From Burkholderia lata (GTDB lineage Bacteria; Pseudomonadota; Gammaproteobacteria; Burkholderiales; Burkholderiaceae): a stretch of DNA of 64,000 nucleotides. Numbering within the stretch: position 1 is the stretch's first letter; every line of letters starts with the position of its first letter. Shown piece by piece: positions 35,304 through 44,608 of the stretch. Under the pieces are notes generated by a model. It saw only the letters and a list, made by a program, of their open reading frames with translations. It was not told where the DNA came from and did not search any database. Made by a program: the position numbers and the translations under genes. The DNA lies in NCBI RefSeq assembly GCF_902499335.1, contig NZ_CABVQK010000003.1, positions 186,001 to 250,000 of the forward strand, in the 5' to 3' direction.

Positions 35304-37363
35304 GCCTGTCATCCCACTTCCGTATCCATCCGGCTTTCGGCATCGCGCGCGTCGGCACGAGCGAAGAGTTCTACCTCGGGCCTGAAACGATGGCAGGCTT
35401 GCCGATCGATCCGTCCGTCGACGTCGGCAACCCGCATGTGACGGGTGGCCTGCCGATCAAGGCCGGCACCGAATCGCAGGTGATCTCGAGCGAGGACCTG
35501 CGCGATCGTGGCGGGCGCATGAAGCGGCAGGCCGCACGCTTTCGCATCTATCACTACGCGACCGACGGCGGCGAGGAGCACTACCCGAACGGCGGCGGTA
35601 CCGAGGTGGCGATCGGCAGCGTGATCGACGGCAAAACCGTGCGCGACATCGTCTGGTCCGTGCATCTCGCGAACAAGAAGGCGAACGCATACCTGCTGAA
35701 CGACGAACTCGGCCTCGCCGTGTACGAGAAGACGAACGCCGACCAGCTGAACCTGCGCAACGCGGCGGAAGGCGAAGACCCGAACAACGCGGCGCGGCTC
35801 AAGAAGCTCGTGATCGACGCGGGACCGCGCGCGATCCGCGGAACACACCACGGCAGCGTGCGGTTCGACAAGGCGACGATCGCGACCTACGTGGCCGAGC
35901 ACGGCTCGATCAAGCCGATGCCGAACTATCCGAAGACGTTCCCCGACGACGGCTTCTCCCAGCTTTATACGCCGACCGGCATGATCGACACGCTCGGCGA
36001 ACTGCGCACCGACGAGAAGGGACGCCTGCTCGTGCTGCCGGCGTGGGGCCGCGCGTGCGGCTGGCTGCGCCCCGACGGCACGCCGTTCCCGCTGATCGGC
36101 GGCCTGATCGCGCCGGGGGAATACGGCGACGTGAACGCGGACGGCTGGTTCGACGACACCGCGGATGGCCCGGTGTCGGCCACGCTCGTGTTCGAGGACG
36201 ACTCCACCGCGAGCGTGGTGCCTGCGTGGGTGGTCAGCACCGATCCCGGCTACGCGCCGCAGACGCTGAACGTGACCAGCCTCTGGGACGACATGTTCGA
36301 CACCTGGGTGCGGCGCATGGACTTGATGCCGGAGATCTTCGATCACCGCTTCAATCGCGAATACCGGCCGAGGTTCGACGATCATCTTCTGCCGATCTTC
36401 CGTGCCCCCGCGCTGCAGCGCTGGAACACGAACCTGCCTGCACGCGCGATCGCCGCGCACGATGCGGTCGGCGCGATCCGCGCGCAGGACGACCCGCGCG
36501 AGACGATCATGACGGGCCTCGCCTACGTGCGCAATCCGAACGTGCCGGAGCAGTCGAATCTCGGCGCGCCGCTGATGCCGCTGTCGATGGGTGATGCGGG
36601 CAAGGCGTTCATGAGCGTCACGCTGACCCAGTATTTCTTCCTCCAGCAGTGGAACGAAGGGCGGTACGACCGCGACGCGCGCCTGACGCTCGGGCCGGGC
36701 GAGGCGCTCGACCGCACGGTGATGGTGAACTGTCTCGGCGGCCGCTTCGCGCCCGGCATCGAAATGACCTTCATCATCCGCGATCCCGCGATCTACCAGC
36801 AGGACTGGCAGACCTCCGGCGCGGGGCCGTTCCGGCTGCGCGCGCGCCCGCTCGACTACGCGACGGTGCAGGCGAGCGCGCCGTTCCTGACGGTCGGCTA
36901 TGTGCCGCTGCATCCGGGGCCGGACGGCATCCATCCGGCGCCGCTCGAGCCGGGCGACGTGTCGAAGTTCATGGCGGTGCCGTGGCAGACCGACTACAAC
37001 GCGTGTGCCACCCACAACTCGGCGCCGAATCCGACCAACAGCACCGCGCTCTACTGGTCGTGGCCGTCGCAGCGGCCGGTCGCCGTGCATGTGGCGGCCG
37101 ACGTGCACGACGGTCAGCCCGGCCCGCAGCGCTATTCGATTCGCGGCCCCGGCACCGCCACCGACGATCTCGGCGAAGCCGGCCGGTATCAGGATCTGCT
37201 CGACATCGTGAAGCACTGGCACCGTATCGGCTTCGTGATCCAGGGCAGCGCGATCGCGGGTGAAACCCGCTACAGCCCGGAGTTGTATCTCGAGGTGGCG
37301 AGCCAGCTCGACGATCCGCCGATCGAACCGTGGCCGATGAACTCGAATTCACTCGGCGGCTGA
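35300..37363 (+). CDS. LodA/GoxA-family cysteine-tryptophylquinone oxidase
   Basis: A 687-residue protein matching the LodA/GoxA family of amino-acid oxidases, which carry a self-derived cysteine tryptophylquinone and release H2O2. Visible family features are the start FRIHPAFGIARVGTSEEFYL, the GGLIAPGEYG and GGRFAPGIEMTFIIRDP regions, and VPWQTDYNACATHN containing Cys569. In Marinomonas LodA the cofactor joins Cys516 and Trp581. Here Trp640 in KHWHRIGFV lies at a similar distance from Cys569 (71 residues) and is the best partner candidate; Trp586 and Trp588 are also near. There is no signal peptide. The start overlaps the ferritin-like gene (ATGA), and a LodB-type maturase follows 3 nt after the stop. 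The substrate amino acid cannot be read from the sequence. Confidence 0.9.
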   Translation: MSLSSHFRIHPAFGIARVGTSEEFYLGPETMAGLPIDPSVDVGNPHVTGGLPIKAGTESQVISSEDLRDRGGRMKRQAARFRIYHYATDGGEEHYPNGGGTEVAIGSVIDGKTVRDIVWSVHLANKKANAYLLNDELGLAVYEKTNADQLNLRNAAEGEDPNNAARLKKLVIDAGPRAIRGTHHGSVRFDKATIATYVAEHGSIKPMPNYPKTFPDDGFSQLYTPTGMIDTLGELRTDEKGRLLVLPAWGRACGWLRPDGTPFPLIGGLIAPGEYGDVNADGWFDDTADGPVSATLVFEDDSTASVVPAWVVSTDPGYAPQTLNVTSLWDDMFDTWVRRMDLMPEIFDHRFNREYRPRFDDHLLPIFRAPALQRWNTNLPARAIAAHDAVGAIRAQDDPRETIMTGLAYVRNPNVPEQSNLGAPLMPLSMGDAGKAFMSVTLTQYFFLQQWNEGRYDRDARLTLGPGEALDRTVMVNCLGGRFAPGIEMTFIIRDPAIYQQDWQTSGAGPFRLRARPLDYATVQASAPFLTVGYVPLHPGPDGIHPAPLEPGDVSKFMAVPWQTDYNACATHNSAPNPTNSTALYWSWPSQRPVAVHVAADVHDGQPGPQRYSIRGPGTATDDLGEAGRYQDLLDIVKHWHRIGFVIQGSAIAGETRYSPELYLEVASQLDDPPIEPWPMNSNSLGG

Positions 37364-37366
37364 GCG

Positions 37367-38629
37367 ATGACCCAGGGTCACGGCATCGCGATCGTCGGCG
37401 CCGGCCCCGCCGGTTGCGCGGCGGCGATCGCATTGGCCCGAGCCGGCGTGGGGCCGGTGCGGCTGATCGATACGGCCGGCCATGACGGTGGCAGTGGCGA
37501 GCGGGCGCGGCCGGCGGCCGGCGGCCCGCGCCCGCCACGCTTCGGCGAAAGCCTGCCGCCCGACATCCGGCTGGTGTTCGCGGCGCTCGGCCTGCAGCAC
37601 GCGTTCGATACGCAGGCATTCGATCCGTGTTGCGGCAGCGCGTCGTCGTGGGGGGACGACGCGCTCGGCTACAACGACTTCCTGTTCAATCCGCACGGCT
37701 TCGGCTGGCACGTCGAGCGCCGCCGCTTCGACGCGCTGCTGCGCGATTGCGCGATCCGGGCCGGCGCGCACTGGACGACCGGTCGGGTCGAACAATGCAG
37801 CGCGACCGACGACGGCGTGCGGCTGCAGGTCGCGCTGCCGGGCGGCGCGACCGAACGGGTCGACGCGGCCTTCGTCGTCGATGCGAGCGGTCATGCCGCC
37901 TGCATCGCACGCGCGATGGGCGCCGAGCGGCTCGACGGCGATCGGCTCGTCTGCGTGTCGGCCTGCGTGCCGGTCGGCGCCGACAGCGGGCTCGGGCAGC
38001 GCTCGCTGCTCGAAGCGGTCGAATACGGCTGGTGGTATGTCGCGCGCTTTTCACCTGGCGAGGCGATCGTGGTCGTTGCAACCGATGCGCAGATGCTGCG
38101 CCGGCATGCGCTGCATCTGCCGGCGTCGTGGCATGCGCGGCTGCGCGACACGCGACACGTCGCGGCTGCGCTCGGTGACGGTGTACGGGAAATACCCGGC
38201 GCGCTGACGGTCCGCCAGGCGCGCTCGACACGCCTGAGCCGCTCCGCAGGGCGGCGCTGGCTCGCGATCGGCGACGCGGCATCGAGTTTCGATCCGCTGT
38301 CGTCACAAGGCGTGATCAAGGCGATGCTCGACGGGCTGGCCGCAGCACGCGAGATCGCGGGCCATCCGGCCTTCGTCGCACACGCGGCGACCCGCGAAGA
38401 CCGCTCGTCGGGAGGCGCCCCCGTCGCCGGCGGTGAGCGGGGCGACGACGCCATCGCCGACCGGCACGAGCAACGGATCGGCGAACGGTTCGCCGACTAC
38501 ACGCGGATGCGTGACGACTTTTACGCCCGGGAGCGCCGCTGGGCCAATGCGCCGTTCTGGCGCCGGCGACGCCATCGCGACACGACGCCGGCAGCCGGCG
38601 CCATTCACGCAACGGAGACTCAACCATGA
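37367..38629 (+). CDS. LodB-type FAD-dependent flavoprotein
   Basis: A 420-residue flavoprotein of the tryptophan-halogenase-like group. The dinucleotide motif IVGAGPAGCAAAIALARAG is at residues 8-26, the GWHVERRRFDALLRD segment is typical of halogenase/geranylgeranyl-reductase-type enzymes, and WLAIGDAASSFDPLSSQGV forms the second FAD contact. Proteins in this position are needed for quinone-cofactor formation in LodA-type oxidases. It directly follows the oxidase gene, and its stop overlaps the next start (ATGA). The halogenase WxWxIP motif is absent. The role as CTQ maturase is from family knowledge plus position. Confidence 0.87.
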   Translation: MTQGHGIAIVGAGPAGCAAAIALARAGVGPVRLIDTAGHDGGSGERARPAAGGPRPPRFGESLPPDIRLVFAALGLQHAFDTQAFDPCCGSASSWGDDALGYNDFLFNPHGFGWHVERRRFDALLRDCAIRAGAHWTTGRVEQCSATDDGVRLQVALPGGATERVDAAFVVDASGHAACIARAMGAERLDGDRLVCVSACVPVGADSGLGQRSLLEAVEYGWWYVARFSPGEAIVVVATDAQMLRRHALHLPASWHARLRDTRHVAAALGDGVREIPGALTVRQARSTRLSRSAGRRWLAIGDAASSFDPLSSQGVIKAMLDGLAAAREIAGHPAFVAHAATREDRSSGGAPVAGGERGDDAIADRHEQRIGERFADYTRMRDDFYARERRWANAPFWRRRRHRDTTPAAGAIHATETQP

Positions 38630-39399
38630 ACGATGATCTCAAGCCGTGGCCGATCAAGGACACACCGAATACGCACGGGATGTTCATGCTCGGCACGACC
38701 ACGCTGTATCTGTGCCACATGCCGATGTTCGACAAGGAGGACCACCTCTATCAGATGACGCTGCAGATCCGGCTCGACCCGACGTCGATGTCGACGTATC
38801 TGGCGGACAAGGCGCAGCATCCCGGCTCCGCGTACAACCTGACCAATCTCGAAAGCGGCGCGTTCACGCTGCCGCAGGTGGCGTGCGGCCAGATCCGGCA
38901 GTATGTCGCCGCGATCTACCGCGATTACTCGAATGACGGCGGCGGCACGCCGAGTACGCCGATCGTCGACGAGGCGACCGTGTTCGTCGATCGCGTCGTC
39001 GTGTACCGCGCGTTCGACCAGGGCATTCCGCGCCCGGCGAATCTGACCTACGTGCTGTTCGGCGACGGCAAGGAGGCGCACCTCGATCACTACATCGCGC
39101 TCGATCCGGACTTCCAGCATCTGATGACGCTGCCGGCCGTGCCCGACTGGCTCGACGTCACCCAGTTGCAGGCGGGCGTGCTGGTGAGCTTCCCGCAGCC
39201 GAGCGCGCCGATCGGCTGCACGTCGCCCGTCGCGCCGGGCGTGCACACCGTGTACTTCCAGGGCCTCGCCAATGCGGCCGTGCCGCTGACGGTGGGCAAC
39301 ACCTTCTGGTACAGCACCGGCAACATGCTCAATGCGGTCGATCCATGCGGCGCCCCGCATGCGGCGCCGTCGGTACGTTCAAGTGAGGTCGCACAATGA
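38626..39399 (+). CDS. Unrecognised 257-residue protein of the LodA-type operon
   Basis: Begins MNDDLKPWPIKDTPNTHGMF with the start inside the LodB stop (ATGA) and ends by overlapping the M61 gene. It has no signal peptide or membrane helix. It is mostly beta, with YLCHMPMFDKEDHLYQMTLQ, DEATVFVDRVVVYRAFDQG and HTVYFQGLANAAVPLTVGN. His/Met-containing LCHMPMF might be a metal site, but that is speculation. Tight coupling on both sides makes it a genuine part of the pathway. Confidence 0.82.
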   Translation: MNDDLKPWPIKDTPNTHGMFMLGTTTLYLCHMPMFDKEDHLYQMTLQIRLDPTSMSTYLADKAQHPGSAYNLTNLESGAFTLPQVACGQIRQYVAAIYRDYSNDGGGTPSTPIVDEATVFVDRVVVYRAFDQGIPRPANLTYVLFGDGKEAHLDHYIALDPDFQHLMTLPAVPDWLDVTQLQAGVLVSFPQPSAPIGCTSPVAPGVHTVYFQGLANAAVPLTVGNTFWYSTGNMLNAVDPCGAPHAAPSVRSSEVAQ

Positions 39400-41174
39400 A
39401 AGTCCACTACGAGGTGACGCTCGATCCTGCGCGCCACGAACTGGGTATCGAACTCGCGATCGACGGCGTACCGCCCGGCGAGCTGGTGCTCGCGACGCCG
39501 ACCTGGGTGCCCGGCGATTACGATTTCGAGCCGTTCGGCCGCGACGTGTTCGACGTGCGCGCGACCGACGGGACGACCGGCACGGCACTCGACGTGCACC
39601 GTCGCGGCTGGCCCGCCTACACGATCCAGGTGCCGGCGGGGCGCACCTCGGACGCCAGCGTGGTGATCCGCTATCGCGCCGCGGCCGCCTCGGTCGAGAT
39701 GAGCGAGGAATGCGGCGTGCTCGGCGACCTGAACGGCGTGCTGCTCGGCACGCGGTATCTGCGCGTGACCGCACATGACGGGCGCTGCACGGTGCGCTAT
39801 CACGTGCCCGACGGCTGGGCGATCCACCATCCGTCGGGCGCGCTGGCGCTGCCCGACAAAACCTGGGAATACGACGGCTATGCGCGTCTGGTCGATACGC
39901 CCGTCTCGTTCGGGAACTTCGATACGATCACACGCGACGTGCACGGCACGCCGTTCCACCATGTGTTCCTGACACGCGCACAGGGTTTCGACGCGCACGT
40001 CGACAGGTTCGTCGACGATCTGTGCAAGATCGCCGACGTCTATCGCGACATCTTCGGCGGCTTCCCGTTCGAGGACTATACGTACGTGCTGTCGTTCAAT
40101 CCGAACGACTCGTGGGGACTCGAGCACCTGACGAGCACCATGGTCGGGCTCGATCCGTCGACCTTCTACGACGCCGACCAGTACAACGTCAGCCTGCGGG
40201 TCTGCGCGCACGAGCTTTTCCATGCATGGAACGTCCGACGCCTGCGGCCGGCGCCGCTCGGCCATCTCGACTTCGAACGCGGCTGTTTCAGCGACGGGCT
40301 GTGGGTCGCGGAGGGCTTCACGCGCTACTACGAATTCCTGTCCTGCACGCGCACCGCCGTCTACACGCCGGCGCAGTTCCTGAGCGCGGTGACCGGCTAC
40401 TACACGCACCTGGCCGCGCTGCCGGCCTATCACCATGTGAGCCCGGCCGATGCATCGGCGGCGTCGTACCTCAATCACGACAAGTATCCGGGGCGGGCCA
40501 ACAGCGCGATCGACTATTACGACGCCGGGATGGTGATCGCATTCGAACTCGATGCGGCGCTGCGCATCGAGAGCGACGGCACGCAATCGCTCGACACGGC
40601 ATTCGCCGCATTTTACGAAGCCTTCGCGGGCAAGGGCGCGGGCTACACGGTCGACGACATCTGCGATTTCTTCGAACGCTACCGGCCCGGCCTCGGCGAT
40701 CGATTGCGGACGAAGGCCGTCGAGCCGGCGCGGCTTTCGCTGCCCGACAGTCTGCGCGCACTCGGTTTCGCCGTTAGTGAAGGGCAGGTGCCGTATTGCG
40801 GCGTGATTCTCGCGGGCGATACGGGCCCTGCCGTCTACAGCGTGCTCGACGGCAGCCCGGCCAGCCGCAGCGGGCTCGCGGCCGAGGACGTGGTGGTCGC
40901 CGTCGATGCCTATCCGTTCTCGCTGGAGGCGCTGAACGGCGCGGTTCGCCAGGGCGCCGACATCACGCTCGACGTGCTGCGCGGCAACCAGGCCCGCCGC
41001 TACACGGTTCGCCCCGGCGAGCGAACCACCCTGGTGGGGTTGAGCTGGGCGGGCACCGCGCGTCAGGCCGCATTGATCTCGCAATGGCTGGAACAGCCGT
41101 TCGCGCCATCGGCAGGCGAGAGCGTTTCGCTCGATTTCTACGAGAACTTCCACGGCATCGAGACCGTGATCTGA
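39396..41174 (+). CDS. M61-family (glycyl aminopeptidase-like) metallopeptidase with PDZ domain
   Basis: A 592-residue peptidase without a signal peptide. The N-terminal beta domain (MKVHYEVTLDPARHELGIEL) is followed by the gluzincin catalytic domain. HELFH at 272-276 gives two zinc His and the catalytic Glu; the third ligand is the Glu in WVAEGFTRYYE. The M61 marker NVRRLRP follows the HExxH. A C-terminal PDZ-like domain (about 470-570) contains SVLDGSPASRSGLAAEDVVV. It overlaps the preceding gene by 4 nt. In this operon it could trim the oxidase or cut a peptide substrate (inference). Confidence 0.9.
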   Translation: MKVHYEVTLDPARHELGIELAIDGVPPGELVLATPTWVPGDYDFEPFGRDVFDVRATDGTTGTALDVHRRGWPAYTIQVPAGRTSDASVVIRYRAAAASVEMSEECGVLGDLNGVLLGTRYLRVTAHDGRCTVRYHVPDGWAIHHPSGALALPDKTWEYDGYARLVDTPVSFGNFDTITRDVHGTPFHHVFLTRAQGFDAHVDRFVDDLCKIADVYRDIFGGFPFEDYTYVLSFNPNDSWGLEHLTSTMVGLDPSTFYDADQYNVSLRVCAHELFHAWNVRRLRPAPLGHLDFERGCFSDGLWVAEGFTRYYEFLSCTRTAVYTPAQFLSAVTGYYTHLAALPAYHHVSPADASAASYLNHDKYPGRANSAIDYYDAGMVIAFELDAALRIESDGTQSLDTAFAAFYEAFAGKGAGYTVDDICDFFERYRPGLGDRLRTKAVEPARLSLPDSLRALGFAVSEGQVPYCGVILAGDTGPAVYSVLDGSPASRSGLAAEDVVVAVDAYPFSLEALNGAVRQGADITLDVLRGNQARRYTVRPGERTTLVGLSWAGTARQAALISQWLEQPFAPSAGESVSLDFYENFHGIETVI

Positions 41175-41197
41175 ACCGTTGCGAGGGCAGACCGTTG

Positions 41198-41581
41198 GTG
41201 ACCAGGGAACAGATCGAACAGATCTACAAGGAACTTCAGCCGCACTTCGTTCGCACCGCGGATATCGACGGTTATGCGGAGATGTTTACGAGCGATGGCG
41301 TGTGGTGGCCGCTCGGACGCGCGACGCGCATCGGTCCGCGGCAGATTCGCGACGGATTTGCCGAGCTGACGCGCGGCTGCCGGTTCGAGCCCGTGTTCGA
41401 GGCGACGCAGATTCACGTCTCGGGGCAGGTTGGCTCCGCCGCGCTGCTCGGCACCATCACGATCATGTTCGACAACGGGGATCCGACGCAGGTGGTGCGT
41501 TCGCGCGAAATCTGGGAATTTCGCGAGGAAGACGGGGTGACGAAGATCAGCCGGATGATTTGGAACCAGGTGCCGTCGTGA
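41198..41581 (+). CDS. SnoaL/NTF2-like protein
   Basis: A 127-residue cone-fold protein. VTREQIEQIYKELQPHF is followed by DIDGYAEMFTSDGVWWPLG, the usual helix-strand start of SnoaL-like domains, and the last strand ends KISRMIWNQV. The GTG at 41198 is chosen because GAGGGCAG lies 8 nt upstream; a TTG three bases earlier is possible. It is the last gene of the LodA-type operon, 23 nt after the peptidase. It may bind or isomerise a small product, or be an accessory subunit. Confidence 0.78.
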   Translation: MTREQIEQIYKELQPHFVRTADIDGYAEMFTSDGVWWPLGRATRIGPRQIRDGFAELTRGCRFEPVFEATQIHVSGQVGSAALLGTITIMFDNGDPTQVVRSREIWEFREEDGVTKISRMIWNQVPS

Positions 41582-41621
41582 TCGACCGGGTGCGTTGATC
41601 TGATCTCCCGCCCGTCTGACA

Positions 41622-41745
41622 GGCACGCAGGGCGCCGAGGTCGAATGGCTGCCGCGCGTGAAGGTCAGCGGGCGGTAACCCGGTTACGCGGATCCCGCCG
41701 CCCGGCTTCGATCCAGGTGAAACGCGCCCGCCGGACGGCGGGCGC
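41622..41745. repeat. Dispersed repeat, copy 2, with hairpin
   Basis: The counterpart of 25492-25652. Block A is 41622-41689 and block B 41707-41745. The final stem GCGCCCGCCG/CGGCGGGCGC (41724-41745) keeps pairing despite a change against copy 1. It lies 40 bp after the last LodA-operon gene and may serve as its transcript end, although no U-tract follows. Confidence 0.75.
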
Positions 41746-41841
41746 ATGCTGACAACGACCCGCGTCCTGGCGAAGTGGTGCCGAGGATCGACCGGGGCAA
41801 CCGCGGCTTCCGCGCGGTTCCTCGGTGCGACCGATATCGCT

Positions 41842-43812
41842 CTACTTCACGTCGCGGGCCACGCGAAATCCGTTTGCCGAAAAGCGTACGCTGCTGTCGT
41901 ACTTGAAGCGTGTCGAGACCGGCATGTAGGTCGCACCATCCCTCCACGAACCGCCGCGAATCACGCGTACCTGGCAATTCGGCTCGTCCCACGAGCGCCC
42001 GTCGGCAGGCGCATTCTTGTACGAGTTGTGCCAGCAATCGCTGACCCATTCCCACACGCCGCCCGCCATGTCGTAGAAGCCGAGAGGATTGGCCGCGAAC
42101 GTGCCGACGTCAGCGGGTGCATCGGCACGCCACGGTGGGCCGCAGTCCTTGCAGTTTGCGTTGCCCGGATGCATCTCGTTGCCCCACCAGTAGCGCGTTG
42201 CGGTGCCGCCACGCGCCGCGAATTCCCATTCAGCCTCGGTCGGCAGCCGGTAAGACTTGCCGCTTATTTTCGCTAACCACTTCACGTACAGTTGCGCGTC
42301 GTCCCAACTCAAATCGCGCGCCGGTGCGTTCGCTACCGTATTGCTGTCGTTGGGCAGGCGCGGACAGGCACCCGCATCGCGGCACGCGTTCCATTGCGCG
42401 ACAGTCACCACGTACTTCGCGAGCGCGAAAGAATGATCGAGCGTCACGCGATGCGCAGGTTTTTCCGACGGGTCGCCGGAATTGCTACCCATTGCGAAGG
42501 CCCCCGGACTGACCGCCAGCATCGCCGGGCATGCGGCGCAATCCCGGATTTCATTGGCGGCCGTCGTACCTCCTTTCTGAGCCGGTGCCGATGGCGCCGC
42601 CACCGCAACGGGAGGTGGTGCTTTCGGCGGTGAGCCGGCCGTGTGCGCCGGTTGCGCCGACGTCGACGCTGGCGGCGCAGGAGCCGGAACGGGGGCGGGC
42701 GTTGGGCTCGCCGTCCGCGCGGGCGCAGGCGCAGGTGTGGACGCCGCAGGCGCCTTGGGCGCGGCTGCGCGCAGTCGTGTGAGACGGGCCTGCGCCAACT
42801 GTGCGAAGCGGCCGTTCGGGTAAGTCTTCAGATAGGCCTCGTAATCGCCCGCCTCCTTGCTGTCCTTGATCGACTCCCAGAACGTAATTTCATACTGTTC
42901 GGAGCTGTCTTTCGGCATCACGCCCCGGCTATCGAGCGCGACGGCGCCGACGTCCGCCAACACGTCGGATCCGTGCTCCGTGCCGCCGCCGGAATGCACC
43001 ACGCCGGTTCCTGCACGACGGGCCCCGTTGAACGTGAACACCCCTGCCGCATCGGAAAGGGAAGACGCGATCCAGGGCATCTGCCGATACCCGGTGGCAC
43101 GTTCGACCAGCGCGCCGGCACGATCGAAGACCTGTGCGATCCCGAGCCCCGGCAACGCGAGCGTCTTCAGCAGCGCCGCCGTGTAGACACCGTGCGTCGC
43201 GCCGTCGGCCGCACCTTCGCCAGGCGCTGCCGCGTAGGCGACGAGCGTATGCGGCGGCGGCTTGCGGGGCGCCATGTTGCCGGCACCGGGCGGCGCGATC
43301 AGGCAGGAATCCAGAATGATCAGATCAATCCGTTCGCCGTGCGGCCGCGACGTCGCGTCGAACACGGTTTGCAGGTCGATACCCGTTCGCGACAGGCTGG
43401 CCGGAGAACCGACGTCGGCATCGACCGGTGCAAGCCATGTCGTTCCACCCGCGCTGGCGCCGTGGCCCGCAAAATAGACCAGCGCGGTGCCGCCGGCCGC
43501 GATGCGGTGCTCGAACGCTGCCAGCCCGTCGAGCATTTGCTGCCGGGAGGCGTCGTGCAACGTGATGACGTCGAAGCCGAGCGCCTGCAGCGTATCGCCC
43601 ATTGCATCGGCATCGTGGACGGGATTGGCAAGCGGATGGTCACGATAGGCGCCGTTGCCGATGACGAGCGCGACGCCATGCGGTTCGATCGACCCAGCGC
43701 GCGCGGAGGCTGCCGGCGGCATCGAAAAAGGACGCATGTCCTCGCCGGAGCAGGTGCTCGATGTCACGGAGATCGACGCAAACAGGCATGCGGGCAAGAG
43801 TATTCGCCACAT
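41842..43812 (-). CDS. Caspase-family (C14) peptidase fused to a formylglycine-generating-enzyme-like domain
   Basis: A 656-residue exported protein. The signal segment WRILLPACLFASISVTSSTC ends at a Cys, so it may be a lipoprotein. The caspase domain is at about 45-250: GVALVIGNGAYRDHPL, catalytic His117 in VYFAGHGAS and Cys170 in LIILDSCLI. A middle region is followed by a Pro/Ala-rich linker (about 385-455). The FGE/SUMF1 domain (about 470-655) has SPGAFAMGSNSGD, YRLPTEAEWEFAARGG, MAGGVWEWVSDCW and VIRGGSWRDG. GGGGGGCT precedes the ATG at 43812. Such caspase-FGE fusions are known in proteobacteria; a role in signalling or surface proteolysis is plausible. It lies beside the peptide-export locus. 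Confidence 0.9.
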   Translation of the reverse strand: MWRILLPACLFASISVTSSTCSGEDMRPFSMPPAASARAGSIEPHGVALVIGNGAYRDHPLANPVHDADAMGDTLQALGFDVITLHDASRQQMLDGLAAFEHRIAAGGTALVYFAGHGASAGGTTWLAPVDADVGSPASLSRTGIDLQTVFDATSRPHGERIDLIILDSCLIAPPGAGNMAPRKPPPHTLVAYAAAPGEGAADGATHGVYTAALLKTLALPGLGIAQVFDRAGALVERATGYRQMPWIASSLSDAAGVFTFNGARRAGTGVVHSGGGTEHGSDVLADVGAVALDSRGVMPKDSSEQYEITFWESIKDSKEAGDYEAYLKTYPNGRFAQLAQARLTRLRAAAPKAPAASTPAPAPARTASPTPAPVPAPAPPASTSAQPAHTAGSPPKAPPPVAVAAPSAPAQKGGTTAANEIRDCAACPAMLAVSPGAFAMGSNSGDPSEKPAHRVTLDHSFALAKYVVTVAQWNACRDAGACPRLPNDSNTVANAPARDLSWDDAQLYVKWLAKISGKSYRLPTEAEWEFAARGGTATRYWWGNEMHPGNANCKDCGPPWRADAPADVGTFAANPLGFYDMAGGVWEWVSDCWHNSYKNAPADGRSWDEPNCQVRVIRGGSWRDGATYMPVSTRFKYDSSVRFSANGFRVARDVK

Positions 43813-44137
43813 ATTCAGCCCCCCAGGGTGCGCCGTCGGACGAGGTGCCGAAGGCGGAGCGCAGCCGTTGCCGGGTGTCCGGCCGCGGCGCGCGTATTGC
43901 CGGCTTGCGGCTGCCGCGGGCACGGCCGGGACACATTCAAGATAGCACGTGCGCTCGGCGGCGATCACCGGATCCACCCGCGGTTTCCGCGAAAAACAGA
44001 CATATGCGTACACGCATCGACGCCGGCCTGTCACCCGTGGACATCGCTATGTGTCTTCCGGTCGATTACGTCCTAAGCTGTTAGACACGCTCCACTGTCC
44101 GACGCCGCGCGCCGCCACCAACGCGAGGAGCAACACG
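43813..44137. other. Divergent intergenic region, caspase-FGE and DUF4399 genes
   Basis: About 325 bp that must hold promoters in both directions. I looked for sigma-54 elements here and found none with correct spacing. No small gene is supported. Confidence 0.45.
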
Positions 44138-44566
44138 ATGCGAAGAAGGGCTACGTTGTTGGCTTTGGCCGCCACCGTCCTGGCGCCACGGATCGCGTTT
44201 GCCGCCGGACGTACGCCGTCGCCGCCCGGCGCCGAGGCATACATCATCTGGCCGTCGGACGGTGCGACGATCACGGGCGGCAAGTTCTGGGTGCGAATGG
44301 GCCTGCGCAACATGGGTATCTGCCCGAAAGGCATCGATCGGCCCAACGTGGGCCATCATCATCTGCTCGTCGATACCGATCTCCCGCCGCTGGACCAGCC
44401 GATACCGTCGGACCGGAATCATCTCCATTACGGCGCCGGCCAAACCGAGGCGCGCATCGAGCTTCCCCCCGGCAAGCACACGCTGCAGCTGCTGATGGGA
44501 GACCACGACCACGTGCCGCACGATCCGCCGGTGTATTCGAAGAAGATCACGATCACGGTCAAGTAG
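44138..44566 (+). CDS. DUF4399 protein, first of a tandem pair
   Basis: A 142-residue exported protein. The signal peptide (RRATLLALAATVLAPRIAFA) is followed by a beta-sandwich domain with the DUF4399 signature: GHHHLLVDTDLP, SDRNHLHYGAGQTEA and PGKHTLQLLMGDHDHVPH. GAGGAG lies upstream of the ATG. The His-rich motifs suggest metal binding in the periplasm, a guess from composition. It is followed at 44609 by a close paralogue. Confidence 0.87.
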   Translation: MRRRATLLALAATVLAPRIAFAAGRTPSPPGAEAYIIWPSDGATITGGKFWVRMGLRNMGICPKGIDRPNVGHHHLLVDTDLPPLDQPIPSDRNHLHYGAGQTEARIELPPGKHTLQLLMGDHDHVPHDPPVYSKKITITVK

Positions 44567-44608
44567 CGTGCCATGCCGCGCCTGCCGCACGAACCGGGAA
44601 TTGCCGCC

